From IMG/VR virus record IMGVR_UViG_3300034684_000463, positions 1 to 40,642 of that record: a stretch of DNA of 40,642 nt; one strand, 5' to 3'. The stretch comes from a virus. This document shows, in pieces, positions 29,938-38,550 of this stretch; position 1 is the stretch's first letter, and each line of letters begins with the position of its first letter. The notes beneath the pieces are model-generated. The model searched no databases. It was not told where the DNA came from and saw only the letters and a program-made list of their open reading frames with translations. The translations under genes and the position numbers were made by a program.

Positions 29938-32738
29938 TGCGGGTCGTTCTTCTCGCCGCGGCGCTATGCCTCGCGGCCATTCCCGCCCATGCCGGACCCG
30001 TTGCCGCGATTGCCGGCTGGATCGGCAGCGTCATCGCCGCCGGCGGCGTGGCCGGAACTTTGATGCGGATCGCGATCGGGATCGGCGCAAGCCTGCTCTC
30101 CACCGCGATCACCTCGGCCTTCGCCAAGAAACCGAAGGTGGAGGTCAACTTCGAGAAGGATCTCGGCGACGACACGCCGCTGACCTTCGTGGTGGGCCAG
30201 TACGTCACGGCGGGCAAGAGCAAGTACATCGGCAGCTGGGGCAAGAACACCCGCTACATCACCGAGGTGATCGAGATCTCCTGTCTGCCCGTGCCCGGCA
30301 TCGACGCGATCTGGGTCAACGACGAGCTGGGCGAGGTCGACTGGGAGGATCCGCACTATTTCGCCGGCTCCAGCCTGCCGACGCCGATCCTCGATCCGGC
30401 CTCGCACCTGGTCGGCTATCCGATCAAGAACTTCTCGGAGGGCGTCGGCTCCTCTGACGAGCGCGACCGCGCCTGGATCAAGCTGATCGACGGGACGCAG
30501 ACCGCCGCCGACAGCTTCCTGATGGGGATCTTCTTCGGCGACGACGATTATCCCTGGACCATGAACATGGTGGGCGCCGGCAAGGCCTATGTGGTCCTGA
30601 CCTACTACTATGACCCCGAGTCCATGACGGCGGTTCCTTCGTTTCTGATCCAGCCGACGCCGCTGCCCATGTATGACCTGCGGAAGGACAGCACGGTCGG
30701 CGGCAGCGGCGCGCATCGCTGGGATGATCCGGCGACCTGGGAGCCGACGAAAAACCCCGCCGTCATCTCCTACAACATCGCCCGCGGCATCTACTGGGGC
30801 AGCGAGTGGATATTCGGCGGCAAGAACCTTGCGGCCTGGCGTCTGCCGGCGGCCGAGTGGATGGCGGCGGCGAACGAATGCGACGCGACGGTCGCACTGG
30901 AGGGCGGCGGCTCCGAGCCGGCCTATCGCTGCGGGGCGGAGATCTCGGTGGACATGATGCCGGCCGACATCCTAGAGGAGCTCGGTCGCGCGGCGAACAT
31001 GCGCTTCGCCGAGGTGGGCGGGCGGCTCAAGCCGATCGTCGGCCTGCCGGGAGCGTCCGTGCTGTCGATCACCGACGAGAATATCGTGATCACCGAGGGT
31101 CAGTCGTTCTCGCCGTTCCAGCCGCTGTCCTCGACCTACAACGCGCTCTCGGCCACCTATCCGGAGCCGGGCGAGAAATGGGCCTCGAAGGACGCTGTCG
31201 AATACATCGACGAGGATGCGACCGAGGCCGATGGCGGCCGCTATCTGCCGACCTCGGTCAGCTACGGGGCCGCGCCGTTCGGCAAGCAGGTGCAGCGCCT
31301 GATGCGCTCGCAGATGCGCGATTACCGCCGGATGCGCCGCCACCAGTTTCACCTGCCGCCGGAGGCCTATGGCCTCGAGCCGCTCGTCGACATGATCAGC
31401 TGGACGAGCCCCCGGAACGGCTATGACGGCAAGTTCTTCGTGGTCGAGTCCGTGGCCAAGACGCCGGGGATGCTGGTGCTAGTCTCGCTGCGCGAGGCCG
31501 ATCCCAGCGACTATGACTGGTCGATCGAATTCGAGCAGCCGCTGACGATCGTGACGCCGGTCAACCCGATCCCCTTCACCCAGGCGATCAGCGGTTTCGC
31601 CGCCGAGCCGCTGACGGTGCAGGATCTCGACGGCGACAACCGCCGGGCGGGGATCAGGGTGAGCTGCGACGGCGACGAGGTGGGCGTGACCCATATCAGG
31701 CTGCAGGCCCGGCTCAACGGCTCGCTCATCAATCGGGTCGACGTCGAGCTGCCTTTCGACGATCCCTTCGAGTGGGACATCACCGATGTGTTGCCGGACA
31801 CGACCTATCAGGTGCGCGGGCTGCTGCTGTCGGACCTGACGCCCTATTCGGATTGGGCGGACTGGCTCACGGTCACGACGCCCGACATCCGGCTCGGCCC
31901 GAAGGATATGGACTATGCCGAGATCACGTCGGACGTCGCCGCGGACCTGGCAGAACTCAACGAGTGGGCGGATGCGACCGACGACGTGATCGCCGGGCTG
32001 GTCGCGGACGTCGACGGTGTCTCGGCCAGCGGTCTGCTGAAGATCTCGGTCGAGGCCACGCCCGCCGGCGCGCTGTCGCGGATCGGGCTGAAGGCCAAGG
32101 CGAGCGATACGGAAGATGACAGCCTGCGCTCGGCCGCGATGTATCTGGAGGCGGTTTCTGGCGACAAGAGCCAGGTGGTTTTCGAGGCCGACCGCTTCGC
32201 CATCGTGAACGGCGGGGCGCGCGAGCAGCCCTTTGTGCTTGAGGGCGGCAACCTCTACCTGGGCGGCGATGTCCGGATCGCCGGCATGCTCAGCGCCGCG
32301 ACCATGGATCCTTCTTTCCCGCTGGCGTTCGACCTCGGCGCCGGTCGGCGCGCGCCGCTCCTGATCTTCCGGGCCGCCTTCGGCACGGGCTCGGCCGGCG
32401 GCACAAACATCACGGTCGACATGGGCACGCTCTATGGTCCGGAGAGCACCGCCGTCGGCAGCGACCAGTTCCGTCTGGCCCGCTACAGCAGCAAGGTGAT
32501 CATCGAGGCGATCGTCGATCACGCCGCCACCGGCTCCGGCTCGACCACGATCTCGGTATCGGTGGACGGCGCGGCATATGCGCCGATCCTGTCATTCGGC
32601 CCGGGCGAGTTCGGGGTTTCGCGCGCCTTCGAATACACGACGCCCAGCTCGTTCAACACGCTGCAATTCAGGTGCTCCTGCACCTCCGCCATGAAGGTGA
32701 TCAGCGTCAGCCTGAAGGTCACCGCCATCAACTGGTGA
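29934..32738 (+). CDS. Host-specificity / central tail fibre protein (gpJ-like)
   Basis: This 934-residue protein would form the tail-tip hub and central fibre that meets the host receptor. The N-terminal 23 residues (MMRVVLLAAALCLAAIPAHA) look like a signal peptide, followed by a second hydrophobic stretch (GWIGSVIAAGGVAGTLMRIA). The gpJ-type core contains GPLTFVVGQYVTAGKSKYIG-like segments, PAVISYNIARGIYWGSEWIF, ITEGQSFSPFQPLSSTYNAL and MISWTSPRNGYDG. A fibronectin-like domain (RLNGSLINRVDVELPF, DVLPDTTYQVRGLLLSD) and a DUF1983-like C-terminus end the protein. ATG 29937 is an equal start. Expected length and order fit gpJ. Confidence 0.9.
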   Translation: MMRVVLLAAALCLAAIPAHAGPVAAIAGWIGSVIAAGGVAGTLMRIAIGIGASLLSTAITSAFAKKPKVEVNFEKDLGDDTPLTFVVGQYVTAGKSKYIGSWGKNTRYITEVIEISCLPVPGIDAIWVNDELGEVDWEDPHYFAGSSLPTPILDPASHLVGYPIKNFSEGVGSSDERDRAWIKLIDGTQTAADSFLMGIFFGDDDYPWTMNMVGAGKAYVVLTYYYDPESMTAVPSFLIQPTPLPMYDLRKDSTVGGSGAHRWDDPATWEPTKNPAVISYNIARGIYWGSEWIFGGKNLAAWRLPAAEWMAAANECDATVALEGGGSEPAYRCGAEISVDMMPADILEELGRAANMRFAEVGGRLKPIVGLPGASVLSITDENIVITEGQSFSPFQPLSSTYNALSATYPEPGEKWASKDAVEYIDEDATEADGGRYLPTSVSYGAAPFGKQVQRLMRSQMRDYRRMRRHQFHLPPEAYGLEPLVDMISWTSPRNGYDGKFFVVESVAKTPGMLVLVSLREADPSDYDWSIEFEQPLTIVTPVNPIPFTQAISGFAAEPLTVQDLDGDNRRAGIRVSCDGDEVGVTHIRLQARLNGSLINRVDVELPFDDPFEWDITDVLPDTTYQVRGLLLSDLTPYSDWADWLTVTTPDIRLGPKDMDYAEITSDVAADLAELNEWADATDDVIAGLVADVDGVSASGLLKISVEATPAGALSRIGLKAKASDTEDDSLRSAAMYLEAVSGDKSQVVFEADRFAIVNGGAREQPFVLEGGNLYLGGDVRIAGMLSAATMDPSFPLAFDLGAGRRAPLLIFRAAFGTGSAGGTNITVDMGTLYGPESTAVGSDQFRLARYSSKVIIEAIVDHAATGSGSTTISVSVDGAAYAPILSFGPGEFGVSRAFEYTTPSSFNTLQFRCSCTSAMKVISVSLKVTAINW

Positions 32739-32796
32739 CGCGGGCCCACTCTGGCGCGCCGAAGGAATGAAGGATGAGGCAACCGCGCGCCGGAAC

Positions 32797-33126
32797 AGGG
32801 CACGCGGTCTAACCATGTTCGGATCTTGGGGTATCAAAATCATGGCTGCCCCTCAGATGACCGTGGCGCAAGATTCGCGCAAGAGGAGAGTGGCGGGGTC
32901 AAGCTGACCTGAGCTTCCGAGCCGGGACTGAGTGCAGGGGAGGGCAGCGCGGGGACTGGGTGGCGATTGGGTCCCCCGCGCCTGACCATGCAAATCTTGG
33001 GGACTACGCATGGCTGAGCGCCGTCTACAGAAGGACGCCTTGGAGTGAAAGCCCCCTCAGGGAGGCGGCACGGGGCCTCGTGCCATAAGCCCCGCGCCTG
33101 ACCATCAACGCAAGAGGACCGCGTCG
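32797..33126 (+). repeat. Repeated hairpin/ACCAT units in the fibre-lysis gap
   Basis: The 388-base gap 32739-33126 has no convincing gene. CCCCGCGCCTGACCAT occurs twice without change (32974-32989 and 33090-33105). A third, diverged copy (CGCGGTCTAACCATG, 32803-32817) and the first exact copy are both followed by ATCTTGGGG. The first exact copy is preceded by a ten-pair stem (GCGCGGGGAC 32947-32956 with GTCCCCCGCGC 32971-32981, one bulge). The second is preceded by GGCACG/CGTGCC (33067-33072/33079-33084). These could be regulatory RNAs, recombination sites or remnants of small genes. Confidence 0.55.
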
Positions 33127-33183
33127 ATGACTAAGACTGAGACTACCGCAGTGCGCGAACCGCGCAATAAGGCGATCGGATGA
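33127..33183 (+). CDS. Possible 18-residue leader peptide
   Basis: ATG at 33127 is preceded by AGAGGA with suitable spacing and encodes MTKTETTAVREPRNKAIG. Its TGA lies 23 bases before the ATG of the membrane coiled-coil gene. It also overlaps, as ATGA, an alternative start of that gene at 33180. It could couple translation of the lysis operon. The peptide is too short for any family call. Confidence 0.35.
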   Translation: MTKTETTAVREPRNKAIG

Positions 33184-33206
33184 TCCCCCAACCGGAGGCT
33201 GAAAGG

Positions 33207-33566
33207 ATGACGAGGCCGATGATCGAAAACTCGGACAGGGGGATCACCCTGAACAAATCTCTGGCGTGGACCATGCTCAGCGCTCTCGCCGTCCTGGTCT
33301 GGTATGGCGGCTCGACGATCGCGCGGCTGCAGTCCGCCACCGAGACCTTGACCATGGCGCTGAACCGGACTGAGGCGACGATCTCGACCGATCGGGCACA
33401 GGCCGCGTCGATCGAAGCGCGGGTGCGCGTGCTGGAGACGACCACCAGCCGGCAAGACGTGAAGTTCGACATGCTGTCCCGGAGCCTCGACGAGGTGAAG
33501 AACAGCCAGCGCGAGACCAACGAGCTGCTGCGCCAGATGCAGCAGGAGCAGCGCTCCGGCGGCTGA
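33207..33566 (+). CDS. Membrane-anchored coiled-coil protein of the lysis module
   Basis: This 119-residue protein has one transmembrane helix at about residues 17-37 (SLAWTMLSALAVLVWYGGST). A long coiled coil to the end follows (SATETLTMALNRTEATISTD, RVRVLETTTSRQDVKFDMLS, RETNELLRQMQQEQ). The ATG at 33207 has GGAGG eight bases upstream. ATG 33180 is an alternative. The layout resembles XhlA-type lysis accessory proteins and phage Rz-like proteins. As the first gene of the lysis block and followed by a strong terminator, it may be regulated apart from the lysozyme. A holin role is not shown. Confidence 0.7.
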   Translation: MTRPMIENSDRGITLNKSLAWTMLSALAVLVWYGGSTIARLQSATETLTMALNRTEATISTDRAQAASIEARVRVLETTTSRQDVKFDMLSRSLDEVKNSQRETNELLRQMQQEQRSGG

Positions 33567-33594
33567 CCACTCCACCAGATCCAGACCGACAACC

Positions 33595-33616
33595 GCCCGC
33601 CTCGCGCGGGCTTTTT
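33595..33616 (+). terminator. Strong intrinsic terminator
   Basis: GCCCGC (33595-33600) pairs with GCGGGC (33606-33611) over CTCGC, followed at once by TTTTT. It separates the membrane coiled-coil gene from the lysozyme gene by ending most transcripts, unless antiterminated. The lysozyme ATG lies 16 bases after the T-run. Confidence 0.85.
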
Positions 33617-33631
33617 CATGAGGAAAACACG

Positions 33632-34444
33632 ATGCAGACAATCGCGGACGCCAGGCGCGTGGCGCTGATCTCCTACAGTTTCTGGGCGCAGGTTCTGGGC
33701 TTGCTGGCCATCGTCCTGCCGGAGCTGCTCTTCGACTTCGCCGAGATCGAGGTGAACCCCTACTTCCTGTGGTGGCTTGCCGTGGGGCTCGCGCTGTTCG
33801 GGATCCTCGGCCGCTTCGTCAAGCAGAGCGGCGGCTTCCTGCGGAACTTCCTCCGGGTGCTGGCCACGGCGCTGATGATCCTCGTACTCAGCTGGCTGCT
33901 GTCGGCCTCGGCCATCGCCGGGCCGATGCTGGTGGACAGCCAGCAACCAGCCGTGGCGCAGCCCGTGGTGCTGACCGCAGGCACCACCGAGGCGGAGACG
34001 CTCGCTGTCGCGCTGCCCTTCATCGAGGTGCAGGAAGGCATGGTGCTGGTGGCCTACCGCGATGTCATCGGCAAGCCAACGATCTGTGCGGGCACCACCC
34101 GGGGCGTCGTCATGGGCATGCGCAAGACGCTGGCGGAGTGCCGCGCGATTTTCCGGGCCGAGCTGGTCGAGTATCGCAACGGTCTGCACCGGTATTTCAC
34201 GGCCGAGACGAAGCGGCTTCGGCTGACGCCGTGGCGCGACACCGCTTTCCTCAGCCTCGCGATCAACATCGGCTGGGCCGGGGCGGGCAAGAGCACGGCC
34301 ACCCGGCGGCTTAACGCGGGCGACATTGCCGGGGCCTGTGACGCCATCACGTGGTTCAACCGCGCGGGAGGCAGAGTCTGGCGCGGGCTGGTGACCCGGC
34401 GTAGCGCGGAGAAGGATCTCTGCCTGCGCGGGCTCGCCGCATGA
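33632..34444 (+). CDS. Holin-like membrane domain fused to GH24 endolysin
   Basis: This 270-residue protein joins two parts. Residues 1-98 contain three hydrophobic segments (about 10-34, 43-63, 73-97) in a holin-like arrangement. Residues 118-270 are a lysozyme of glycoside hydrolase family 24 with the catalytic triad at the spacing of T4 lysozyme: Glu135, Asp144 and Thr150 (EGMVLVAYRDVIGKPT, E-8-D-5-T). AFLSLAINIGWAGAGKSTAT and GAGRVWRGLVTRR-like segments match the family C-lobe. It would cut peptidoglycan at lysis. Fusion of membrane and enzymatic parts in one chain is unusual. The third segment might instead be a signal-anchor (SAR) sequence. Confidence 0.88.
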   Translation: MQTIADARRVALISYSFWAQVLGLLAIVLPELLFDFAEIEVNPYFLWWLAVGLALFGILGRFVKQSGGFLRNFLRVLATALMILVLSWLLSASAIAGPMLVDSQQPAVAQPVVLTAGTTEAETLAVALPFIEVQEGMVLVAYRDVIGKPTICAGTTRGVVMGMRKTLAECRAIFRAELVEYRNGLHRYFTAETKRLRLTPWRDTAFLSLAINIGWAGAGKSTATRRLNAGDIAGACDAITWFNRAGGRVWRGLVTRRSAEKDLCLRGLAA

Positions 34445-34728
34445 TCCGCTACCTGATCGCCGCGCTGGCCGTCGCCTGCGTGGTTCTGTGCGGCCTCGCG
34501 TGGTTCTGGCAGGGGAGGGCCGCAGCAACCGCCGAAGCGCTCTCAGTCGCCCGCTCGCAGCTCGCGCAGCATGCCGAGGCGGCCAAGCGCCATGAGGCCT
34601 ACATCGCCTGGCTCGAGCGCAAGCGCGCCGACGAGGTCGCCGAAGATCTGCAACTGAAATCCCTGGAGGGCCGCGATGAAACTGCGCCTGATGCTCTGCT
34701 TCGTGCTGGTCGCATCCTGTGGCCCTGA
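34441..34728 (+). CDS. Inner-membrane spanin (Rz-like)
   Basis: This 95-residue protein has an N-terminal transmembrane helix (residues 3-23, RYLIAALAVACVVLCGLAWF) and a long periplasmic coiled coil rich in Ala, Glu and Arg (AEALSVARSQLAQHAEAAKR, AWLERKRADEVAEDLQ). That is the form of i-spanins, which fuse inner and outer membrane in the last step of lysis. The start overlaps the endolysin stop as ATGA. The o-spanin gene begins inside its 3' end. Confidence 0.85.
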   Translation: MIRYLIAALAVACVVLCGLAWFWQGRAAATAEALSVARSQLAQHAEAAKRHEAYIAWLERKRADEVAEDLQLKSLEGRDETAPDALLRAGRILWP

Positions 34729-34909
34729 AAGGTCGCCTGCCGTCTATGTCCCGGCGGATCTTCTGGCGCCACCGCCGGGCTGGCAGGGCGGCCCCCCGCA
34801 AACCAACGGCGCATGGATCGACGCCGCGGCGACGGAAAAGCGCGGCCTGCAGCAATGCACGGGCCAGCTGCTCACCATCGCCGAGATCCTGAAGGCCGCC
34901 CAGAACTAA
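34676..34909 (+). CDS. Outer-membrane lipoprotein spanin (Rz1-like)
   Basis: This 77-residue protein has a lipoprotein signal: basic MKLR, a hydrophobic stretch, and the lipobox Val-Ala-Ser-Cys with Cys15. The mature protein starts CGPERSPAVYVPADLLAPPP, is rich in proline, and ends in a short helix, as in Rz1-type proteins. The gene starts in the +1 frame within the Rz-like gene, overlaps it by 53 bases and extends past it, the common overlapping arrangement for two-part spanins. Confidence 0.88.
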   Translation: MKLRLMLCFVLVASCGPERSPAVYVPADLLAPPPGWQGGPPQTNGAWIDAAATEKRGLQQCTGQLLTIAEILKAAQN

Positions 34910-34963
34910 CCCGCCGTTGCCGGCTGTCCCTAACCCGCACGTCTGTCCAGGAGATCCCAGAAC

Positions 34964-37900
34964 ATGCCCACCAAATGCCGCCTCCTCGGCGAACTCGTCT
35001 CGTCGGCCGGGGTGCCGATCCCGCTCGCGCGGGTGACCTTCACCCCGAAGGATGGCGCGATCCGCCCCCTGCCGCCCCTCACCATCGTGCCTGAGGTCGA
35101 GACCGGCAGGACGGACGAGAACGGGCAGCTGCTCGCGCTCGATGGCGGGCCGTTCGAGGTCTACCCGGGCGTCTACAGCATCCGGGTGAAGCAGGGGCTG
35201 CACCCGGCCTATCCGACCATGACTGGCACGGTGCCGGAGGCGGAGACCGCCCTGCTGTCCGATATCCAGAACCTGACCCCGCCGGTACCGCTGAACGAGG
35301 CGCAGCTGGCTGTTCTGGCGGCGCAAGATGCGCGAGACGAGGCGCGGGAAGCCGCAGTCGAGGCGGCGTCTGAAGCGATCGCCCAAGTGGTTGAGGATGT
35401 GGTGCCGGCGGTGACCAGCGCCGCTGTGACAGAAGCTCTCGCGCAGGTGGGGGCTGAGCTCGACGAGAAGGTGAGCGCGGCCGAACAGGCGCGCGAGGGC
35501 GCGGTGACGGCGGCCGGCACTGCAGCGGCGGAAGCTGCGGCCGAGGTCGAGGTGCTGCTCGACGGCAAGGTGACGGCGGCGGAGGACGCGCGGAGTGCGG
35601 CGGAAGGCTCCGCCGGTGCCGCGGCGACGCAGGCTGGGCTGGCCAGCGCAGCCAAGACGGCGGCCGAGACCGCGCGGGATGCGTCAATTGCGGCAGGGGT
35701 CGTCGTCGGTGCCTATGCCAGCACTGCGGCCGGTATCGCCGCCGTCGCAGAAGGAGCGAAGTTCTGGGCACCGTCAGCCGATGGACTGACCCTGCAGCAG
35801 TACACCAAGACCGGCGGCGCGGCTGTCGCGGTGACTGGAAACGCCATCTCGACTGAGACGGCCACGGCACGGATCGCGTTGCGCGATGCGGGGTTTCTGA
35901 CCACTCCCGCACGTAGCAATCCGCTCTCGCGCGTGCTGAAGTTGGAATTGAAGCTGGCGGTCTCAGGCGCGGAAATCGTTCTCCCTGCGCTGCTCTGCGT
36001 TCGCGAGATCGCGCGGGACAGCCTCAACCGGTTCCGCTTCCGGCTCGCCTCCTTTGACGGGTCCTCCACATATGGCGTGCTGTCGCTGGAGAACCCGACG
36101 GGCATCGGGTCGATCAACGTCGCGGGACTGACCGGCCTTGTCTGGATGAATATCTACGCATCTGGAACCGCTCTCGGTGTGCCAAACCTCACCGAGATCG
36201 GCCGCGCCCTGATCGACTTCCGCACCGGGGACACGTTCGGGACTTACAACACCACGATCGCCTACGCTGAGGGAGCAATCACCCCATCCTTCCAGCAGTC
36301 CAGCCCTGTGCTTGTCAGTGACACAGACGAGCGGATCAATGCCGCCGCCCAGATCGTTCCGGGGGCGAAGATCCCGTTTGCCAATGAGATGGTGGGCAAC
36401 AGCCTGCTGCGCCGCCTCGTCCGCTCGGTGGCGGTCTACGGCGCAGACCCGACCCATGAATATGCGATCCAGACCTTCGAGGTTCGGCAGATCAGCGGGA
36501 CATCCACGCGCATTTCCGTATCGCTCTCGGATGTGACCGCAGGCACCGAGGTTGCCCGCTACACCTACCTCGTCGGGTCGCTGGTGACCTACGCCACCAT
36601 CACGGGAACGGCTGGCCGGTTCCTGCACCTGGACGACCGGGTGGTTGGGGTCAGAACTGGAGTGACGGCTTTCCTCGAAGTAGAGTGGTCTGCGTCTTCC
36701 GATCTGTTCCTCAACATCGGTTCGGCCACCATGTCGGGCGCGGGTGTGCATCCAAGCTGCATCAACTCCGATGCTGGAAACGACTATGCCGAGACCAGCG
36801 CAGCGAGCGTTCTGATCCGTGTCGGCTCGGCGGAGGCGGAAACGGCCCTCGTTGATGCGGTAGAGGCGATTTACTCGCCGATCACGGGTGCAAGCCAGAT
36901 CATCGGAAGCCCTGTGTGCGAATTCGCAAACCAAAAGAATCCGGTTCGGTTCGAGCTTGTCGATGAAGCGACCTACACCGCCGACGGCCTGTTCATGCCT
37001 TGGTATACGGAGATCAAGGGCGCGGGCATGGATCGAACCATAATCACGCATCCGGGGGCAAGCGCAGAGCCAGTGCTTGAGGTCAGGGGCAGCTTCAAGT
37101 GTTCGGATGTGACGGTCTACAGCGCGAACGCTGGCGAGTATTGCTTCCACTCGGACAACTTCAACCGGCACGTCGTCGGCGGCAAGCGCCAGAATGTCCA
37201 CATTGCCCAAGTCTATGAGCGGGTTCGCATGATGGGCTGTCCCGGCCACGATGGCTGGCTGTTCGGCTGCGGCCTTTCATCTGGCGACGACATTCGGTTC
37301 ACCGATGTCGTCGGCGAGCACTTGGATAGCACGGCGACGGCGCCGGCATTCGGCTTCCACAACTCGGGACCGACACTTGCCCAGCCTGGTTTCGCAACGA
37401 GCTACAAGCCAGCAAGCGTTACCATGCTTGGCTGCTCATCGCCGGATCAGGTTGGGGTGGTGCTGGATACCCTTGAGCCGTCCGCCATCTGCACGCTGAC
37501 GCTGTTCGACTGTGCGTTCAACCTGATCAAACTCGGTACCGCCAGCGGGAATGAGGTGCTGTCCGACTTGGCGCGCTCACGGAACGCATGGCGCATTGGC
37601 GGGCGGCACGATGGCCCGTGGCTGCGTAATGACGCTATCGGGGAGAATGTGCTGAAGACCACGGCTGGCCAGACCCCCAGCGGCTCGGCTTCGCCCCTGA
37701 TCTTCGGCGCGATGGATGAGCTCGGTAGGGGCGAGAAGTGGATCAATGGTGTAACTGGGGCAATCTATAGCCTCGGGGCAAGGCTGGGCGATTGTTCATT
37801 GGTCAACAAGACGCTGACCATCGGAGGGCAGACGCACACATTCACGACGAACCTGACCGCGGTTTCGAACGACACGATCCTCGCCGCGATCAATGCCTCG

Positions 37901-38482
37901 ATCACGTCCCACCCGTTGACCGTGGTTGACCTTCAGCACGAATGGGTGCCAGACGCTGCTCCAAAGCGCAGGGTCCGCAACAGCACGGGGGCGACAATCC
38001 CGAAGGGGCGTTTTGTCAAGTTCACCGGCACCGCGACTGTCGAGCTTTGTGGCCTAGGGGACCGCCCCGATGCATGGACGCACCGCGATATCCTCGCTGG
38101 AACAGACGGGTGTGTTGTCCTAACCAGGCAGATCTCCTCAGTTCATATCGCCAGAGGGATTGCAGACGTCAACGTGACCGCTGGCGGATCGGGCGGAACT
38201 GACGGGGTCTTTCCGCTGGTCTTCTCGGGAGGGGGCGGGAGCGGCGCGACGGGGACCTTCACAGTCCTTGCAGGATCGGTTGCGTCAATAAGCCTCACCG
38301 CCGGCGGCATCAATTACACGTCAGCCCCTTCTGTTGACTTCTCTGCGTCCCCAGGCTTGACGGGTGCCTCCGCGTCTGTCGAGACCACCGGGGAGTGGGG
38401 GATCGGAGCTGGTGGCGCAATTGATCACCTGGCGACCTTGAAGCTAGGTCGGACAGTTGGGCACATTTGTACGTTGTGGTGA
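34964..38482 (+). CDS. Long tail fibre / tailspike with coiled-coil stalk
   Basis: This 1172-residue protein probably binds or degrades host surface sugars. Residues 1-105 are a beta-rich tail-attachment domain (RLLGELVSSAGVPIPLARVT, GPFEVYPGVYSIRVKQG). Residues 110-275 are an Ala/Glu-rich coiled-coil stalk (AAVEAASEAIAQVVEDVVPA and similar). The middle, 300-620, is beta-rich. Residues about 640-870 have short repeated strands (DNFNRHVVGGKRQNVHIAQV, GDDIRFTDVVGEH, ASVTMLGCSSPDQVGVVLDT) that suggest a right-handed beta-helix. The C-terminus has GGINYTSAPSVDFSAS, a motif frequent in fibre ends. AGGAGAT lies nine bases before the ATG. No catalytic pair is certain. Confidence 0.85.
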   Translation: MPTKCRLLGELVSSAGVPIPLARVTFTPKDGAIRPLPPLTIVPEVETGRTDENGQLLALDGGPFEVYPGVYSIRVKQGLHPAYPTMTGTVPEAETALLSDIQNLTPPVPLNEAQLAVLAAQDARDEAREAAVEAASEAIAQVVEDVVPAVTSAAVTEALAQVGAELDEKVSAAEQAREGAVTAAGTAAAEAAAEVEVLLDGKVTAAEDARSAAEGSAGAAATQAGLASAAKTAAETARDASIAAGVVVGAYASTAAGIAAVAEGAKFWAPSADGLTLQQYTKTGGAAVAVTGNAISTETATARIALRDAGFLTTPARSNPLSRVLKLELKLAVSGAEIVLPALLCVREIARDSLNRFRFRLASFDGSSTYGVLSLENPTGIGSINVAGLTGLVWMNIYASGTALGVPNLTEIGRALIDFRTGDTFGTYNTTIAYAEGAITPSFQQSSPVLVSDTDERINAAAQIVPGAKIPFANEMVGNSLLRRLVRSVAVYGADPTHEYAIQTFEVRQISGTSTRISVSLSDVTAGTEVARYTYLVGSLVTYATITGTAGRFLHLDDRVVGVRTGVTAFLEVEWSASSDLFLNIGSATMSGAGVHPSCINSDAGNDYAETSAASVLIRVGSAEAETALVDAVEAIYSPITGASQIIGSPVCEFANQKNPVRFELVDEATYTADGLFMPWYTEIKGAGMDRTIITHPGASAEPVLEVRGSFKCSDVTVYSANAGEYCFHSDNFNRHVVGGKRQNVHIAQVYERVRMMGCPGHDGWLFGCGLSSGDDIRFTDVVGEHLDSTATAPAFGFHNSGPTLAQPGFATSYKPASVTMLGCSSPDQVGVVLDTLEPSAICTLTLFDCAFNLIKLGTASGNEVLSDLARSRNAWRIGGRHDGPWLRNDAIGENVLKTTAGQTPSGSASPLIFGAMDELGRGEKWINGVTGAIYSLGARLGDCSLVNKTLTIGGQTHTFTTNLTAVSNDTILAAINASITSHPLTVVDLQHEWVPDAAPKRRVRNSTGATIPKGRFVKFTGTATVELCGLGDRPDAWTHRDILAGTDGCVVLTRQISSVHIARGIADVNVTAGGSGGTDGVFPLVFSGGGGSGATGTFTVLAGSVASISLTAGGINYTSAPSVDFSASPGLTGASASVETTGEWGIGAGGAIDHLATLKLGRTVGHICTLW

Positions 38483-38516
38483 GCAGCAGACCGTTCAACA
38501 TGGCTGTCAGAAGCGC

Positions 38517-38531
38517 CTCTCGAATCGAGAG
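38517..38531. terminator. Hairpin after the fibre gene
   Basis: CTCTCG (38517-38522) pairs with CGAGAG (38526-38531) over AAT in the 68-base gap before the accessory genes. A T-run is missing, so termination is uncertain. It marks the boundary between the structural genes and the accessory block. Confidence 0.45.
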
Positions 38532-38550
38532 TGCATATTGATGGTGTCCT

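Noticed and set aside
32815-32907. 30-codon frame MFGSWGIKIMAAPQMTVAQD...
   Set aside because: There is no ribosome binding site and the start belongs to a repeated noncoding unit. It may be a decayed gene.
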